Shown here one piece after another: positions 11,489 through 22,661 of a stretch of DNA of 64,000 nt. The translations under genes and the position numbers were made by a program. Numbering within the stretch: position 1 is the stretch's first letter; the number at the start of each line of letters is the position of its first letter. A model generated the notes under the pieces. It was not told the DNA's origin. It made no database searches and worked only from the letters and a program-made list of their open reading frames with translations. The stretch is taken from contig NC_087261.1 of assembly GCF_037042905.1 (NCBI RefSeq), positions 25,801,817 to 25,865,816 on the forward strand, given 5' to 3'. Source of the stretch: Lytechinus pictus. Its lineage: Eukaryota > Echinodermata > Echinoidea > Temnopleuroida > Toxopneustidae.

Positions 11489-12773
11489 TGAAAATCTCAA
11501 CATCTATTTTGGCCGACTTGTCATGGGTTTTAAGGTGGACTGTCATGTGTGTTTGTTGCTTGAGGTCCACATATTTTTTCATGAACATTACATACATCGG
11601 TTGGTATGTGGGCGAAGACATTCCGATGGCTATACTGTATCCCACATGAATGTTTCTTGGAACATCTAAGCAATAATGATCTCCACAGGGCATCAATATC
11701 CTCCCACTGTTTCCCATTACGTTGTAATGGACACTGCCTCCACCGGTGTACTTTGCTGTTGTTTGACTTCTGATTTAAGTTCTGAACAATATAACTGTTT
11801 AATAAAGGAAGAAAATACCAAGGAATTAGGATAAATTTATAAATTTTGTTCTAATTTGAGCAGTGAATTGAACCAATTGTCAGTGGGGAAGGGATTACAT
11901 GTTTAAGTGCAAGGAGGTACATGTATCTGTCACTTCATATCCATAAAACCATCAAGTTGATAATTGTTTGTAATATGATTTAAAAGCAACACTTGTATTT
12001 ACATAGGTAAAAAAAGCTGTATTAAAATAATGGAAAATGCACCATAGACAGTCTTTTTCCTCTCTCTTGGTACTTTATTTACACAAAGCTGTTAGACTGT
12101 CAGACAGTTAGAGATAATCATATCTTGGCATGAATTCCATGAAAACAATCATTAATGCAAATTTGCTACTTTTAAATGAAATTTACAGTTTTTGATCATT
12201 CCTGTCCTGTTTTGTCTTGTGTTACGAAATATGTACTAATTAGGCCTATATTTTTTTCTTCAGCTATTCATATTTGATTAGTTTTACAATTTTTTTCTTG
12301 CTCATTACAATCCCAGACTATTGGTGGGGCTAACTTGCCACTTTGCCAGTAAGCCCAGCTTATAGTACAGGAGTAAGGAAAATTTTTGTTGTGAGAAAAG
12401 AGTAGAAGTTAGAACTGGCATACAGAGGGGGGGGGGGGGGGGGGCAAGGTCCATGACCAATAAAATAAACATTTAAAAGAAGGAAATAGAAAATAAAAGA
12501 AAGGGAAAGGAAAAGGGGTGAGATGTGTTATTTTCTTGAATATGCAATGTACAAATCTAACAAAAAATAAGATTTTGATTTTAATTAGGTCAAAAGTTTT
12601 GGTCGCTCACCCCTGCTCAGAACTTACTGTGGACCTCACTTTTTGGGGGCCCATTATGCCACTTTGACTTAGTTGGTTACCATGCCATCATAAGTTGGCC
12701 TTTAGCACTGAGTAAAATATGCAGACTTTCCTTCCAATGATAACATAGAACATTTATTCTGTTTTGTTTTCAG
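11489..12773 (+). other. Rest of intron 2, with an 18-base poly-G
   Basis: No exon recognised. A run of 18 G residues occupies 12427-12444. The exon 3 polypyrimidine tract and acceptor (CTGTTTTGTTTTCAG) end at 12773. Confidence 0.5.
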
Positions 12774-12973
12774 GCGAAGGATGGATCACACCGATTTCCA
12801 AGAAAGAACGCAAGCAGAACAAGCAGAATGCAGGCCAGAAGGAGGTTACCAGTCAAGGCCCGGCTAGGCTCTCCCCCAGGCCCCACAAGATGACAGCCTC
12901 AGGGGACAGCGTACAGAGCAGCACCAAAACAACAGAGCAAGCGGCTGTTGCAGAGTCTAATTTGACTGCAGAG
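12774..12973 (+). CDS. MTDH-like: MTDH-like exon 3 (residues 134-200, family-diagnostic block)
   Basis: The acceptor TTTTCAG|GC joins exon 2 to restore a Gly codon (phase 1), and the donor GCAGAG|GTGGGT is phase 0. The first residues, GEGWITPISKKERKQNKQ, are the clearest family signature. Vertebrate MTDH has a comparable Glu-Gly-Trp-x-Thr-x-Ile-Ser followed by a dense Lys/Arg/Gln stretch. The remainder (TSQGPARLSPRPHKMTASGD, then Ser/Thr/Ala-rich sequence) is disordered. Trp137 is one of only two tryptophans in the model. The frame stays open past the donor to about 13093, but the downstream part lacks the exon's composition. Confidence 0.82.
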
Positions 12974-13589
12974 GTGGGTGTTGCCCCGAACAGAAACAGC
13001 AAGGGATCAAGTGTACATGAATTGACAATCCCATTATTTGTCTCACGTAGGAAGTCATGTGGGAGTTGGTTTAGACTCGATGAATTCATATGAAGAGAGA
13101 GATGCATTACATGTATTCAGTTGCATGAAAATGTTGTTTTGGGGAGAGTGAATTGTAAATGGATTGAACGATGCAAAGGTTTTGCTTCAGAAAAATTTTG
13201 TTGGGGGTAATCGTGGGGTAAAGAAAAAATATCAGCTTCTATCAACTTAAGATTTCTGTGGCAAGCTTTCATCATAAGGTCTTGTGGCCTGGTCCCCTTT
13301 CATGTAATAAAGCTTAGCAATTAATTGTGGGGCAAATTTTTATGATTAATCATAAACTATAATCAATAAAATCAATTACAGTATAATTTTCATGATCCTG
13401 AGGTTTATTACTTTATTACTTCACTGTTAAGTTCAAATCAACTTTAGAAACCTGTTGATCAATAAAATCAACTGAAATTGACTTTAGCTGTTAGTGAATT
13501 TCCGGCCGAGTCATACCAAAGACTTTAAAAATGAGACCTTCTGCCTTCTTGTCCGGCGCTCGACGTATGAGAAAGGAGAAGGATAACAT

Positions 13590-13690
13590 ATTATATTATG
13601 CCGGGCCCGCTGGAAGAACAGCTTACAGCTGAGAGTGGCTACCCTGCGTAAATAAGAGTTACTTTTATTATAATTATTATTAATTTCCAT
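13590..13690. repeat. Short interspersed repeat fragment, also at 61850-61945
   Basis: GGGCCCGCTGGAAGAACAG, GCTGAGAGTGGCTACCCTG and CGTAAATAAGAG followed by an ATT-rich tail match 61865-61945 (GGGCCCGCTGGGAGAACAG, GGCTACCCTGGGTAAATA, ATTATT tail). It is probably the 3' end of a SINE or LINE with a TTA tail. Confidence 0.6.
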
Positions 13691-13741
13691 TCCCATGGTT
13701 CTCATAGTAAATAATCCATGGATATGTTTGTAATGGTTTTT

Positions 13742-14696
13742 GTCTCACCTGCATAGCAGAGTGAGACTATAGGCGCCGCTTTTCCGACGGCGGCGGCGAC
13801 GGCGGCGGCGACGGCGACGGCGGCGGCGGCGTCAACACCAAATCTTAACCTGAGGTTAAGTTTTTGAAATGACAGCATAACTTAGAAAGTATATGGACCT
13901 AGTTCATGAAACTTGGCCATAAGGTTAATCAAGTATTACTGAACATCCTGCCTGAGTTTCATGTCACATGACCAAGGTCAAAGGTCATTTAGGGTCAATG
14001 AACTTAGACCATGTTGGGGGAATCAACATCAAAATCTTAACCTAAGGTTAAGTTTTTGAAATGTCATCATAACTTAGAAAATATATGGACCTAGTTCATG
14101 AAACTTATACATAAGGTTAATCAAGTATCACTGAACATCCTGCATGAGTTTCACATCACATGACCAAGGTCAAAGGTCATTTAGGGTCAATGAACTTTGG
14201 CCGAATTGGGGGTATCTGTTGAATTACCATCATAACTTTGAAAGTTTATGGATCTGATTCATGAAACTTGGACATAATAGTAATCAAGTATTACTGAACA
14301 TCCTGTGCAAGTTTCAGGTCACATGATCAAGGTCAAAGGTCATTTAGGGTCAATGAACTTTGGCCAAATTGGGGTATTTGTTGAATTACAGCCATAAATT
14401 TGAAAGTGTGTTGGTCTAGTTCATAAAACTTGGACATAATAGTAATCAAGTATCACTGAACATCCTGTGCGAGTTTCAGGTCACATGATCAAGGTCAAAG
14501 GTCATGTAAGGTCAAAGAACTTTGGCCACGTTGGGGGTATTTGTTGAATTGCCATCATATCTCTATAAGTGTATTGGTGTAGTTCATAAAACGTGGAAAT
14601 AAGAGTAACCAAGTATCACTGAACATCTTGTGCGAGTTATAGTAGTTTTCAAAATCAGCACTGCTGCTATATTGAATCGCGTGATGCAGGTGAGAC
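13742..14696. mobile_element. 955-bp element with GTCTCACCTGCAT ends and tandem DR1 sites
   Basis: Perfect 13-bp terminal inverted repeats GTCTCACCTGCAT (13742-13754) and ATGCAGGTGAGAC (14684-14696) bound the element. A CGG/CGA trinucleotide stretch (about 13788-13832) is followed by four tandem units of about 162-192 bp. Each unit contains TTCATGAAACTTGG-like and CATCCTG..GAGTTTCA phrases and ends with AGGTCAAAGGTCA at 13975, 14167, 14330 and 14492. That word is a perfect direct repeat of AGGTCA spaced by one base (DR1), the classic site for HNF4/RXR-type nuclear receptors. There is no transposase. The element stops 31 bp before exon 4. Confidence 0.8.
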
Positions 14697-14727
14697 GGCC
14701 AGAGGCATTCCACTTGTTTTCTTTCAG

Positions 14728-15126
14728 AACGCCACCCAAACCGATGAACAAACCAAATCCGTTGAAAAGGTCGAAGAGAAGAAAGTTCCCGAGACTTTAG
14801 CTGCCTCCCCTCCTCCTGCCGCAGCACTAGAGTCACCTTCCACTAACAGCAGCAAGAGCTCTCGAAAGAAAAAGAAAGCAGCAGCAGCTGCAGCCGCAAT
14901 TGCTGACTTTGCTTCAACGATACCATCCGATAAGGTTGAGGAACCGACTGTGGCTAGTGACGAAGTACAGGAGGTACAGAGCGAGAGTGTAGTGGAACCA
15001 ACAGAAAGTGGGGTGGAACCAACAGAAAGTGGGGATGCACCGATAGAGCCTGAAGGCAAAGCGGAAGAGGCGGAGGAGGAATTCACAGTCACAAAGTCAA
15101 AGAAAAGCAAAAAGAAAAAGGCCAAG
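14728..15126 (+). CDS. MTDH-like: MTDH-like exon 4 (residues 201-333, longest exon)
   Basis: Both ends are phase 0: acceptor TTTCTTTCAG|AAC and donor GCCAAG|GTATGA. The encoded segment is acidic and Lys-rich. It begins NATQTDEQTKSVEKVEEKKV, carries SSRKKKKAAAAAAAIADFAS (a polylysine then polyalanine tract), and ends with EEEFTVTKSKKSKKKKAK. A perfect 21-bp in-frame tandem duplication (14992-15012 and 15013-15033) encodes VEPTESG twice. Lys-rich clusters of this kind act as nuclear or nucleolar localisation signals in vertebrate MTDH; whether they do so here is inference. The opposite strand is also open over much of the exon, which is a composition effect. Confidence 0.82.
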
Positions 15127-15519
15127 GTATGATAGAATTCAGTATCTTTTGAGAACCTGGGCCCGTATTCCATAAACGAGATAAGCATGCTTAAGTCAAA
15201 AATCTAAGCATTTTGTCTTAGTTTTCTGTCTAAGACAAAATTCTTAGCCAAAACGCGTATTCCATAAAGAATTGGCTAAGAATTTTGTCTAAGAATTTGG
15301 CTAAGAATTTTTGCGCGACTAAGACAGATTTAGGATGAATGGCTAAGTAACTTTTCTTAAATATGCAGAGTCTGTATTTCATAAATTCTACATGGCTAAG
15401 AATTTTGCCCTAACTTTAAGACAGTGGTGAGTTGTCTTAATTGCTTTAAGACAACGTTTAAATCCAACAAATCATGGCCAATTTTTTTTTAGAATTCATA
15501 CCTATATTGCATTTCGAGC

Positions 15520-16740
15520 TACTTCCTCAGTTTTCAACCAATTTTCATGAAATTTGGAACACACATTGGTCTTAAGGTAAGGAGGTGTAAGAATTTTTTT
15601 TTTGCTTTTTCAGAAATTGTGTTGCCATGGTAACAGTATATTATGGCCAAAATTTAAAATTTAAATTACTTCATCGGTTTTCTACCAATTCTCATGAAAG
15701 TTGGCTCACACATTGGATTTGAGGAAAAGATGTGCAAGACACAAGTTTGCATGTGTCGGAAATTGTGTTGCCATGGTAACAGTATATTATGGCAAAAATT
15801 ATGTATAAATCTTGCTATTCCAACTACTTCCTCAGTTTTTAACCAATTCTCATGAAATGTGGCACAAACATTAGTCTTGATGTGAAGATGTGCAAAACAT
15901 ATTTTATGCCTATATACAAAAATTGCGTTGCCATGGTAACAACATATTAAATAACGAAAATTAGGTGAAAAATTTGTGGTTTTAACAAGTTTACAATATT
16001 TCAACCACTTCTCATGATGTTTGCCACAGACATAAGTCTTGAGGTAAAGATGTGCAAGACACATTTTCGCATGTGTCGGAAATTGTGTTGCCAAGGTAAC
16101 GGTATATTAGGGCAAAAATTATGTAAAAATCTTGCAGTTCCAACGACTTCTTCAGTTTTTAATCAATTCTCATGAAATGTGGCACAAACGTTAGTCTTGA
16201 TGTGAAGATGTGCAAAGTATATTTTATGCCTTTATAAAAAATTGCGTTGCCATGGCAACAAATAAAATAACAAAAACTAGATGAAAATCTTGTAATTTGA
16301 ATTACTTTATCAGTTTTCAACTGGTCAATTCTCCTAAAATGTTGGCGCACACAATAGTCTTGAGTTGAAGATGTCTAAGATATACTTTTGCCTGTATCAG
16401 AATTCGTGTTGCTATGGTAACAACATATTATATAAAGAAATTAGGTGAAAATCTTGTGGTTTGAATCCCTTTATTAGTTTTACCAATTCTTATAAAAGTT
16501 GGCTCACACATTGATTTTGAGGTGTAGATCTGCAAGACATATATTTGAAAATTTGTTGCCATGGTAACAGCATATCAGATCAATAAATGTGTAAACAGCA
16601 TGATGTGTATTGAACTACTTCTTCATTTTATGACATTGGCCTATATGTCCATGAAATGTAGGTTTTGAGCTAAAATAATCTGCAAGACACATTTTCTCAT
16701 TCATCAAAATATGTGTTTGTATGATAACTACATGTATACG
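15520..16740. repeat. ~160-bp tandem array carrying X-box-like palindromes
   Basis: About eight units with phrases like ACTTCCTCAGTTTTCAACCA, TCTCATGAAATTTGGCACA and GTCTTGAGGTAAAGATGTGC. Each ends in GTTGCCATGGTAAC or a one-base variant: 15621, 15767, 15927, 16087 (GTTGCCAAGGTAAC), 16246 (GTTGCCATGGCAAC), 16408 (GTTGCTATGGTAAC) and 16555. Spacings are 146, 160, 160, 159, 162 and 147 bp. Units alternate between a GCATGTGTCGGAAATTGTG form and a TTATGCCT..A..AAATTGCG form, suggesting a 320-bp dimeric higher-order unit. The 14-mer matches the RFX-factor X-box consensus. Confidence 0.8.
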
Positions 16741-16821
16741 CCAAAAAAGATTAAGACAATGGTCAATGCTAACTTTTTTTTGGCTACATAGAGAACTACA
16801 TGTAGCTGAGGGCTTAGTTCT

Positions 16822-16823
<2 letters not shown>

Positions 16824-16856
<33 letters not shown>

Positions 16857-18150
16857 GGGGGGGGGGCTAGACCTCAAGATTTCGAACTACAGCCCCTAGT
16901 TTAGATCTAAGCCTAGATCAAGAATCTTTAGTCCTAGAAATAACCCAATGCTAGATCCCTAGCCTACTTCCTTTCTCAGGCCTAACGTTAGATGAGTAGA
17001 ACTAGACTAGATCTAGCCTAGGACCTACATTTACTATTTTTAGATCTAGAATCTACATTGAGATAGAGTCTACAAGTCTCTAGATCTACACCTATTACTA
17101 TGACCCTATGTACACCTAGATTGGTATAGTTCTAGATCTAGATAGGGTCTAACTTTTAGTCTAAGTGAGTAAGTCATTTAGTCTAGATCTAGGCCTAGGT
17201 TAGAGATTTCTAGATCAAACAGTACAGACTAGATCAGCCAGTCCTAACGTTAGGGCTACCGGATAGGCTAGAAATAAAATCTAGAATGAATAGAAGAAAG
17301 CACAGGCTAGGCCGCCTAGGCCCTAGATCTAAATTCTTATATAAATCTAGGCCCTAGTCTAGACTGAGCTGTTGCCAGTGTTGGTCTAGGTTTAGGCCTG
17401 TTTTCTAGTCCTGGAAACCTAGATCTAAACAAGTCCTCAAAATGTATAAAATAAAAACTCCAAACAAACAGATGGACCTAAAGCAGGAGTAGATCTAGAT
17501 AGATGTCTAGACTACTACTAGTACTAGGACTAGATCTAACTTTAGGCATAGTTGGCAAGCAATGGCCAATGCATAGCGATATATCTAGCACTGTTGACAG
17601 GAATAACCGTCGTTTCTGGAGATTTATTTAAAAGTTTCTGACATTTACTGTCATATCACATTGGTGAGACTAGGCCAACGTAACGTTAGACTGTTTAGTG
17701 TCGTACTCGTAATACTAAAATAGCGGAACAACCAAAATACAGTCGGAGACTGAAGCTTTTGGTCTAGGCCTAAGTCAGATCTATTCTAGACCTACATGTA
17801 AATCTAGATAGATCTATCCCTGTCTTAAGGCTAAGCCAGGCTAAGTCCTGCATGTTCTAGGCCTAGACCAATACTAATATAGGTCTATCGTTAGATCTAG
17901 GCCTAGTGTGTAGCTTCAGTCTCAGTTGCTCCACTACGGCACTAGACTAACAAAGTTACGTTTTGCTTCAGCCTTCAGGAAAGTAAAAAGTAAAAACAAT
18001 GTTCAATTCTCCTCCAAACAGACGGATATTAGTTGTAGATCTTGGGCCTAGGCTAGATCTAGGCCTAATGTTAGACCCAAGACTAGTCTCAAAATTTACA
18101 AATGTTTTCCCTTAGACCCTAGGTCTACTTCAACTGAAGTAGAATAAAGA
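16824..18150. repeat. Poly-T/poly-G tract followed by CTAG/AGATCT-rich cryptic simple sequence
   Basis: 32 T (16824-16855) run directly into 11 G (16856-16866). The next 1.2 kb is saturated with overlapping short palindromes CTAGATCTAG, TAGGCCTAG and CCTAGG, without a fixed period. No ORF or exon signal is visible. It forms the right half of the 3.46-kb element. Confidence 0.65.
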
Positions 18151-18625
18151 TGTCGAGAGGAATCTACCCTATCCCATTTAGATTTTGACAAACAATACAT
18201 GAAAAGTAATGAATGGGACTGATACATAAAAAACTGTGCAAGTCACTCGGTTTGGGATTGAAATGTTTTGGTAATTAACACAATATAGAATAATCTGAAT
18301 AAAGAATTCTTACCATATATGGGTGATGAATGCTCTTCTTTTACTACAATAGTTGTAATTAGTTTCAATAAAATCAAACTTGTTAAGAAAAAACAACTTC
18401 AATGACATTTTTGCTATTTTGTTGCAGTCACCCCTGCAGCAGTTTAGAAGGTCATAGAATTTGACTTTGAGACTTTGGCTTAGCCATATCGTCTGACTTG
18501 AGACAAATGTCTTAAAGTTTATAGAATATCGTTAGGGAAGATTTCTTAGACAAGCAAAATGCTAAGACAAATTGCTAAGACTTAAGCAAAAAGCTTATCT
18601 CGTTTATGGAATACGGGCCCTGGAC

Positions 18626-18790
18626 CCCATTTCACAAAAATTTGCTATGATTCATTAGCAACTCTTGCTGGATTATCAACCTTTCATTGGAAGAGCCAAT
18701 CAAAAAGCTGAATTTTCACTGTTGTCATGGTAGTTGACATTCCAGAAAGACTTGCTCTTATAACAACTTTATATGAAATGGGGGCTAGGT
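18626..18790. mobile_element. Hairpin MITE with CCCCATTTCA ends
   Basis: GGACCCCATTTCACAAA near 18626 pairs with TTATATGAAATGGGGGC ending near 18785. The interior is partly self-complementary (CATTAGCAACTCTTGC and similar). A cousin at about 34818-34975 has GGTTTCATTAAGAATTTC at its left end and TTTATGAAATGGGGGC at its right. Confidence 0.5.
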
Positions 18791-19289
18791 GGGACCTTTC
18801 TTAAAGCTGTTGTTACCTGTAAAGTCACAGACGACTTTCTTTCGGTGAGCTAAATGGGCACCAATGAAAATTTGGGTATATCGATGACCACAATAAAGTG
18901 TTACCAGTCGTCAGTCGGGCGTAAAGTCGTGTGTAATTTACAACCAGCTTTATGAATTTAGTTGTACATTTTAGTCTATGCAGTCAATTGTAAAGATACT
19001 TTTCAACGATGGTTGCTAAGCTTTTTGTTACAGGCCCCAGATTATGTTGGATGAAACCAGTCGGGAAGTCGACGGAGCAGTGTAGACCAATCAGCAATTG
19101 ACCTTTGAACCAGGGCGGTGGGGGTGTGTTTCACTACAAGTTTTGTCGGTGATTTTTCACTGATTTAATTTTTCCTCTGCCAAGCAGTTGCATGGAGTTG
19201 CCGTAACCTGTACGATCTGGGTAACATGTGATAAAGCAGTGTACAAATGCGTAAATTCTGTCGCAAATATACTCTCACCCAAGGATTTC

Positions 19290-19730
19290 AGTACTTTTAA
19301 CCGTTTTTTATATGCTCGTCCTATGGGATGTATTTTGGTATCACGCTTTGGTGTCTGTCCGTCTGTTCGTAAGTTCACAGTGACATGTTTTCATCTTGCC
19401 CTTCTGTTATCCTTGTAAATGCGATAACTTCAGTTTAACTTAACCTACAATTGTAGGCTCATATAATTTGGTGCGTATGATACTAGCATGGATCCCAGGA
19501 AGCCTATTGATTTTGAGGTCAAAAGGTCAAAGGTCAAGATCACAGTGACATGTTTTCATCTTACCCTTCAGAAGTCCTTGTTAATGCAATAACTTCAGTT
19601 CAACTTAACCTAGGCTCATATAATTTGGTGTGTATGATACTAGCAAATATCCCAGGAATTCTATCGAATTTGAGGTCAGAAGGTCAAAGGTGAAGTCGCC
19701 ACCTTCCACTTTTCTTGCTTGACCAATAAC
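19290..19730. repeat. Two-unit tandem repeat with AGGTCA words
   Basis: CACAGTGACATGTTTTCATC begins related units at 19376 and 19541, about 165 bp apart. Each contains TAACTTCAGTT.AACTTAACCT and GGCTCATATAATTTGGTG. AGGTCAAAAGGTCAAAGGTCA lies near 19517-19537. Overall structure is similar to the element at 13742-14696 but the sequence is distinct. Intron 4. Confidence 0.6.
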
Positions 19731-19903
19731 TCCATTTTCCGCATCACAGCCAGGCTTATTATGTGCTCACCTTAGCGACACTCGTGTTGCTAATTTGTTA
19801 TTATAACAAGTTTTATGAAACCGTCCATGGTTAGTGAAAAATCACTGACCAAATTTCTTAAGAATCCCTAACTCCCTTGAAGATTAGATAATCATCCATT
19901 TAA

Positions 19904-20996
19904 AGGTCAAGTCCACCCCAGAAAAATGTTGGTTTGAATAGATAGAGAAAAATCAAACTAGCATAACACTGAAAATTTCATCAAAATCGGATGTAAAATA
20001 AGAAAGTTATGACATTTTAAAGTTTCGCTTATTTTTCACAAAAGAAGTAATATTCACAATTCAGTGACATGTAAATGAGACAGTCAATGATGTCCCTCAC
20101 TCACTGTTTCTTTTGTTTTTCATTGTTTGAATTATACAATATTTCATTTTTTACAGATTTGACAATAAGGACCAACTTGACTGAACCATATACACTGTAG
20201 TATTAAAGTGATTGGTTAACATTGGTTTGACTTTAAAAAAATCTGAGCTAGAAGGTCACAATTGTCACGAAGAGATTGTATTTCAGAAACGAAATTAAAC
20301 CTATATCGCTATTGTATTACCGCGACTGTTTTTAAAGTGATTGGTTAGCATTGGTTTGACTTTTAACAAATCTGAGCTACCTGTGTCTGTGATATGTTAC
20401 AAAAATGAAGCCCAGAAAAAATTGCGTTCGAAAATAATTATTTAGTGCTTCAAAAATTGAAATATAAAGTGACCGAAAACACCATCTAAATTTCATCCCA
20501 TACACTTATGTGTACTATTTAGGCGTCTATAAGACGCCTATTTACAAAATCGGGGTTCGCCTTGTAGTTTTAGCTTTTCATTCTCAATAATGGTTGTTTT
20601 CAGGGTTTATTAGTTCTAATACATGCACTTGTACACATGTTTCATCTTGGTTTGAGAATTTTTTAAATCGGCTGCTCACAAAGTTAAACAATACCTTTAA
20701 ACAACGCTAATTCCACATATTCAAGGAGAAATTAATCATTGTTTCACCTGACAATGAGGAGAAAATTAGAATATTTCATATATTAATATACAAAAGAAAT
20801 AGTGAGTTGATGACGTCATCAATCTCCTCATTTGCATACCGAGGAGGATGTGCCTATAACTGTTTCATGAATTTAAGCGAAAGTTTAGAATGTCATAACT
20901 TTCTTATTTTATATCCGATTTTGATGAAATTTTCAGTGTTATGCTTGTTGGATTTTTCTCTTTTTATTCAACTTTTTGTTGGGGTGGACTTGTCCT
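19904..20996. mobile_element. Foldback element with TTAA duplication (AGGTCAAGTCCACCCC ends)
   Basis: 1093 bp, bounded by AGGTCAAGTCCACCCC and GGGGTGGACTTGTCCT, with TTAA at 19900-19903 and 20997-21000. The outer ~300 bp on each side are inverted copies: ATAACACTGAAAATTTCATC near 19964 pairs with ATGAAATTTTCAGTGTTATG near 20925. The middle (about 20200-20560) contains a direct repeat of GTGATTGGTTA.CATTGGTTT (20219 and 20339) and a short palindrome TAGGCGTCTATAAGACGCCTA. A shorter relative is at 41450-41915. Intron 4. Confidence 0.8.
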
Positions 20997-21000
20997 TTAA

Positions 21001-22661
21001 CGTCTCCTGAGATTGAGACCAGTTCCATGCAAAAACAAAACACAAACACACACAAAATAAAACAATAACACCCAAAAGATACTAGTACATAACATTCACA
21101 TGAAATAGGAAGGAACATGTGAATAACTTTCTGATGACATGGGTGAAATTTCATAGATTAAATTGTGGTTGTATATTTTGTTTTGACATATATATAGATA
21201 TTAAAATATTTTCTTTCTTTTCTTTCATTCATTCCATTCTCAATTCTTTCCTAAACAAGTATTAGTTTACACATCCTGGAATTTCATATCCTGATATTTT
21301 TATTACAGGCAATTAAGTATTGTGGTCAAGTAATTTGTTTTTATAGCCTTTATAAAGAGGAAATTGAAATGGGGAATAATAGTTATATGATATATTTGAT
21401 TTCTATTATTGATGATCAACAAAATAAAATGATACAAGAGGCCGAGTGGTGGTCAATATTTATGAGCATGTTTTAAGAAGTTGATCAACCTTTTACGACT
21501 CCCTTTTTCTCTCTACAATTTGTGATAATTGGAGAACATAAACAATTTTCAAAATTAAGTCGAAAACAGAGACAAATTATGTTATAATTTTATCTATGTG
21601 ATTAAATATGCATGTAAGAGTACTATCTTTTTAATATTTTCTATAGATTTAGAATACAAGATTTTAAACAAAGCAATTTAAAAAAACTCAGCTCAATGAC
21701 TATGAGAGAGCCCTGGAGTCAGGCTTCTCCTCAGACTGCTCCTCCTTGGTTTTCAATGTGGTCATCATGATTAATTATCACTATTAGGTCTACCTTGAGT
21801 GAATTATTACTTGCTTTGTATCGTTCATCTTCAAATTTTCTATGGATGAAAGCAGTGACTTCAGGGCCCCATCTTACAAATAGTTATGATTAATATAAAC
21901 TATATGGAAATCCAACATATTTTTTTTCTCCAGGAAAGTTGCATGGTGTCCTTTATGAACAAGGAGAAGCAAACTGAATTGTCAAGAAAACAGTGAATGT
22001 ATGAATGCATCACATCTAGAAAATATTTTGAACAAACATGTATTTCAGATGTTGACGTTGCTGGCTTTCCGTATTTGTGGTTGATGGGATTAGTCAAAAC
22101 TCTTTGTAAGACAGGGTCCAGCTATTTCAATTCCAAAACCAGCCCAACCCAACTGTTAACCAGAGAGCCCTGCTAATATGCCCTCCTTCAAAACACTATT
22201 ATATTTTCCTATTAGGCATATCCAAAGTATCAAACCGACTAAAGATCCACAACACCAATAACTTCGCTATGAGAACTTGTTCAGGGCTCGAAATGCCTGA
22301 TAATTACATGTATTTCCAGGAAGCGCACCCACCCCAACCAGAGATTTTTTTGATAAGTTCTCAAAGTTATGAGCATGTGTTGTATGGGCCGAGTAGCAGC
22401 TGAGACATACGATTCAAAATAGCTCAGCAGCCCCGAGGCGCCTGTGCCCAATGTAATTGCTAATTTATTTGGCGGTGATCAATGGGATACAAGTTCTTGT
22501 AATTTGCTTTCATACTGCCAAAATCCCCATGGCTTTGGAAAAATCCCTGTGGAAGTTCTCGTAATTTTGACAATACCTTGATTTCCCGATCTGAGAATAC
22601 CAGGTCTTCTTGAACTTTGAGTCGGTCTGAATATGCTTATCTACCGGATACCTCGTGTGAT
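21001..22661 (+). other. Intron 4 interior, nothing recognised
   Basis: Unique-looking AT-rich sequence. I found no exon with matching phase here, but a small phase-0 exon could be missed by eye. No recognisable RNA gene. Confidence 0.4.

Larger units (their letters stand above)
15159..18620. mobile_element. 3.46-kb non-autonomous element with perfect 28-bp terminal inverted repeats
   Basis: 15159-15186 (GGGCCCGTATTCCATAAACG, then AGATAAGC) and 18593-18620 are exact inverted copies. Possible 3-bp target duplication: CTG on both sides, if the ends are GGCCCG/CGGGCC. Next to both ends are words such as GCTTAAGTC and CTAAGACAAA in inverted arrangement, so subterminal repeats are also present. 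The interior is non-coding: a tandem X-box array (15520-16740), poly-T/poly-G (16824-16866) and a CTAG-rich region (to about 18150). It lies in intron 4, 32 bp after exon 4. No transposase frame, so it would need to be mobilised in trans. Confidence 0.75.

Noticed and set aside
14724-15188. A 154-codon minus-strand frame over exon 4
   Set aside because: It is the antisense shadow of the Ser/Lys/Glu-rich exon, which has splice sites and correct phase on the plus strand.
20807-21010. A short frame at the right end of the foldback element
   Set aside because: Entirely inside the element's right arm; similar arms elsewhere give similar frames.
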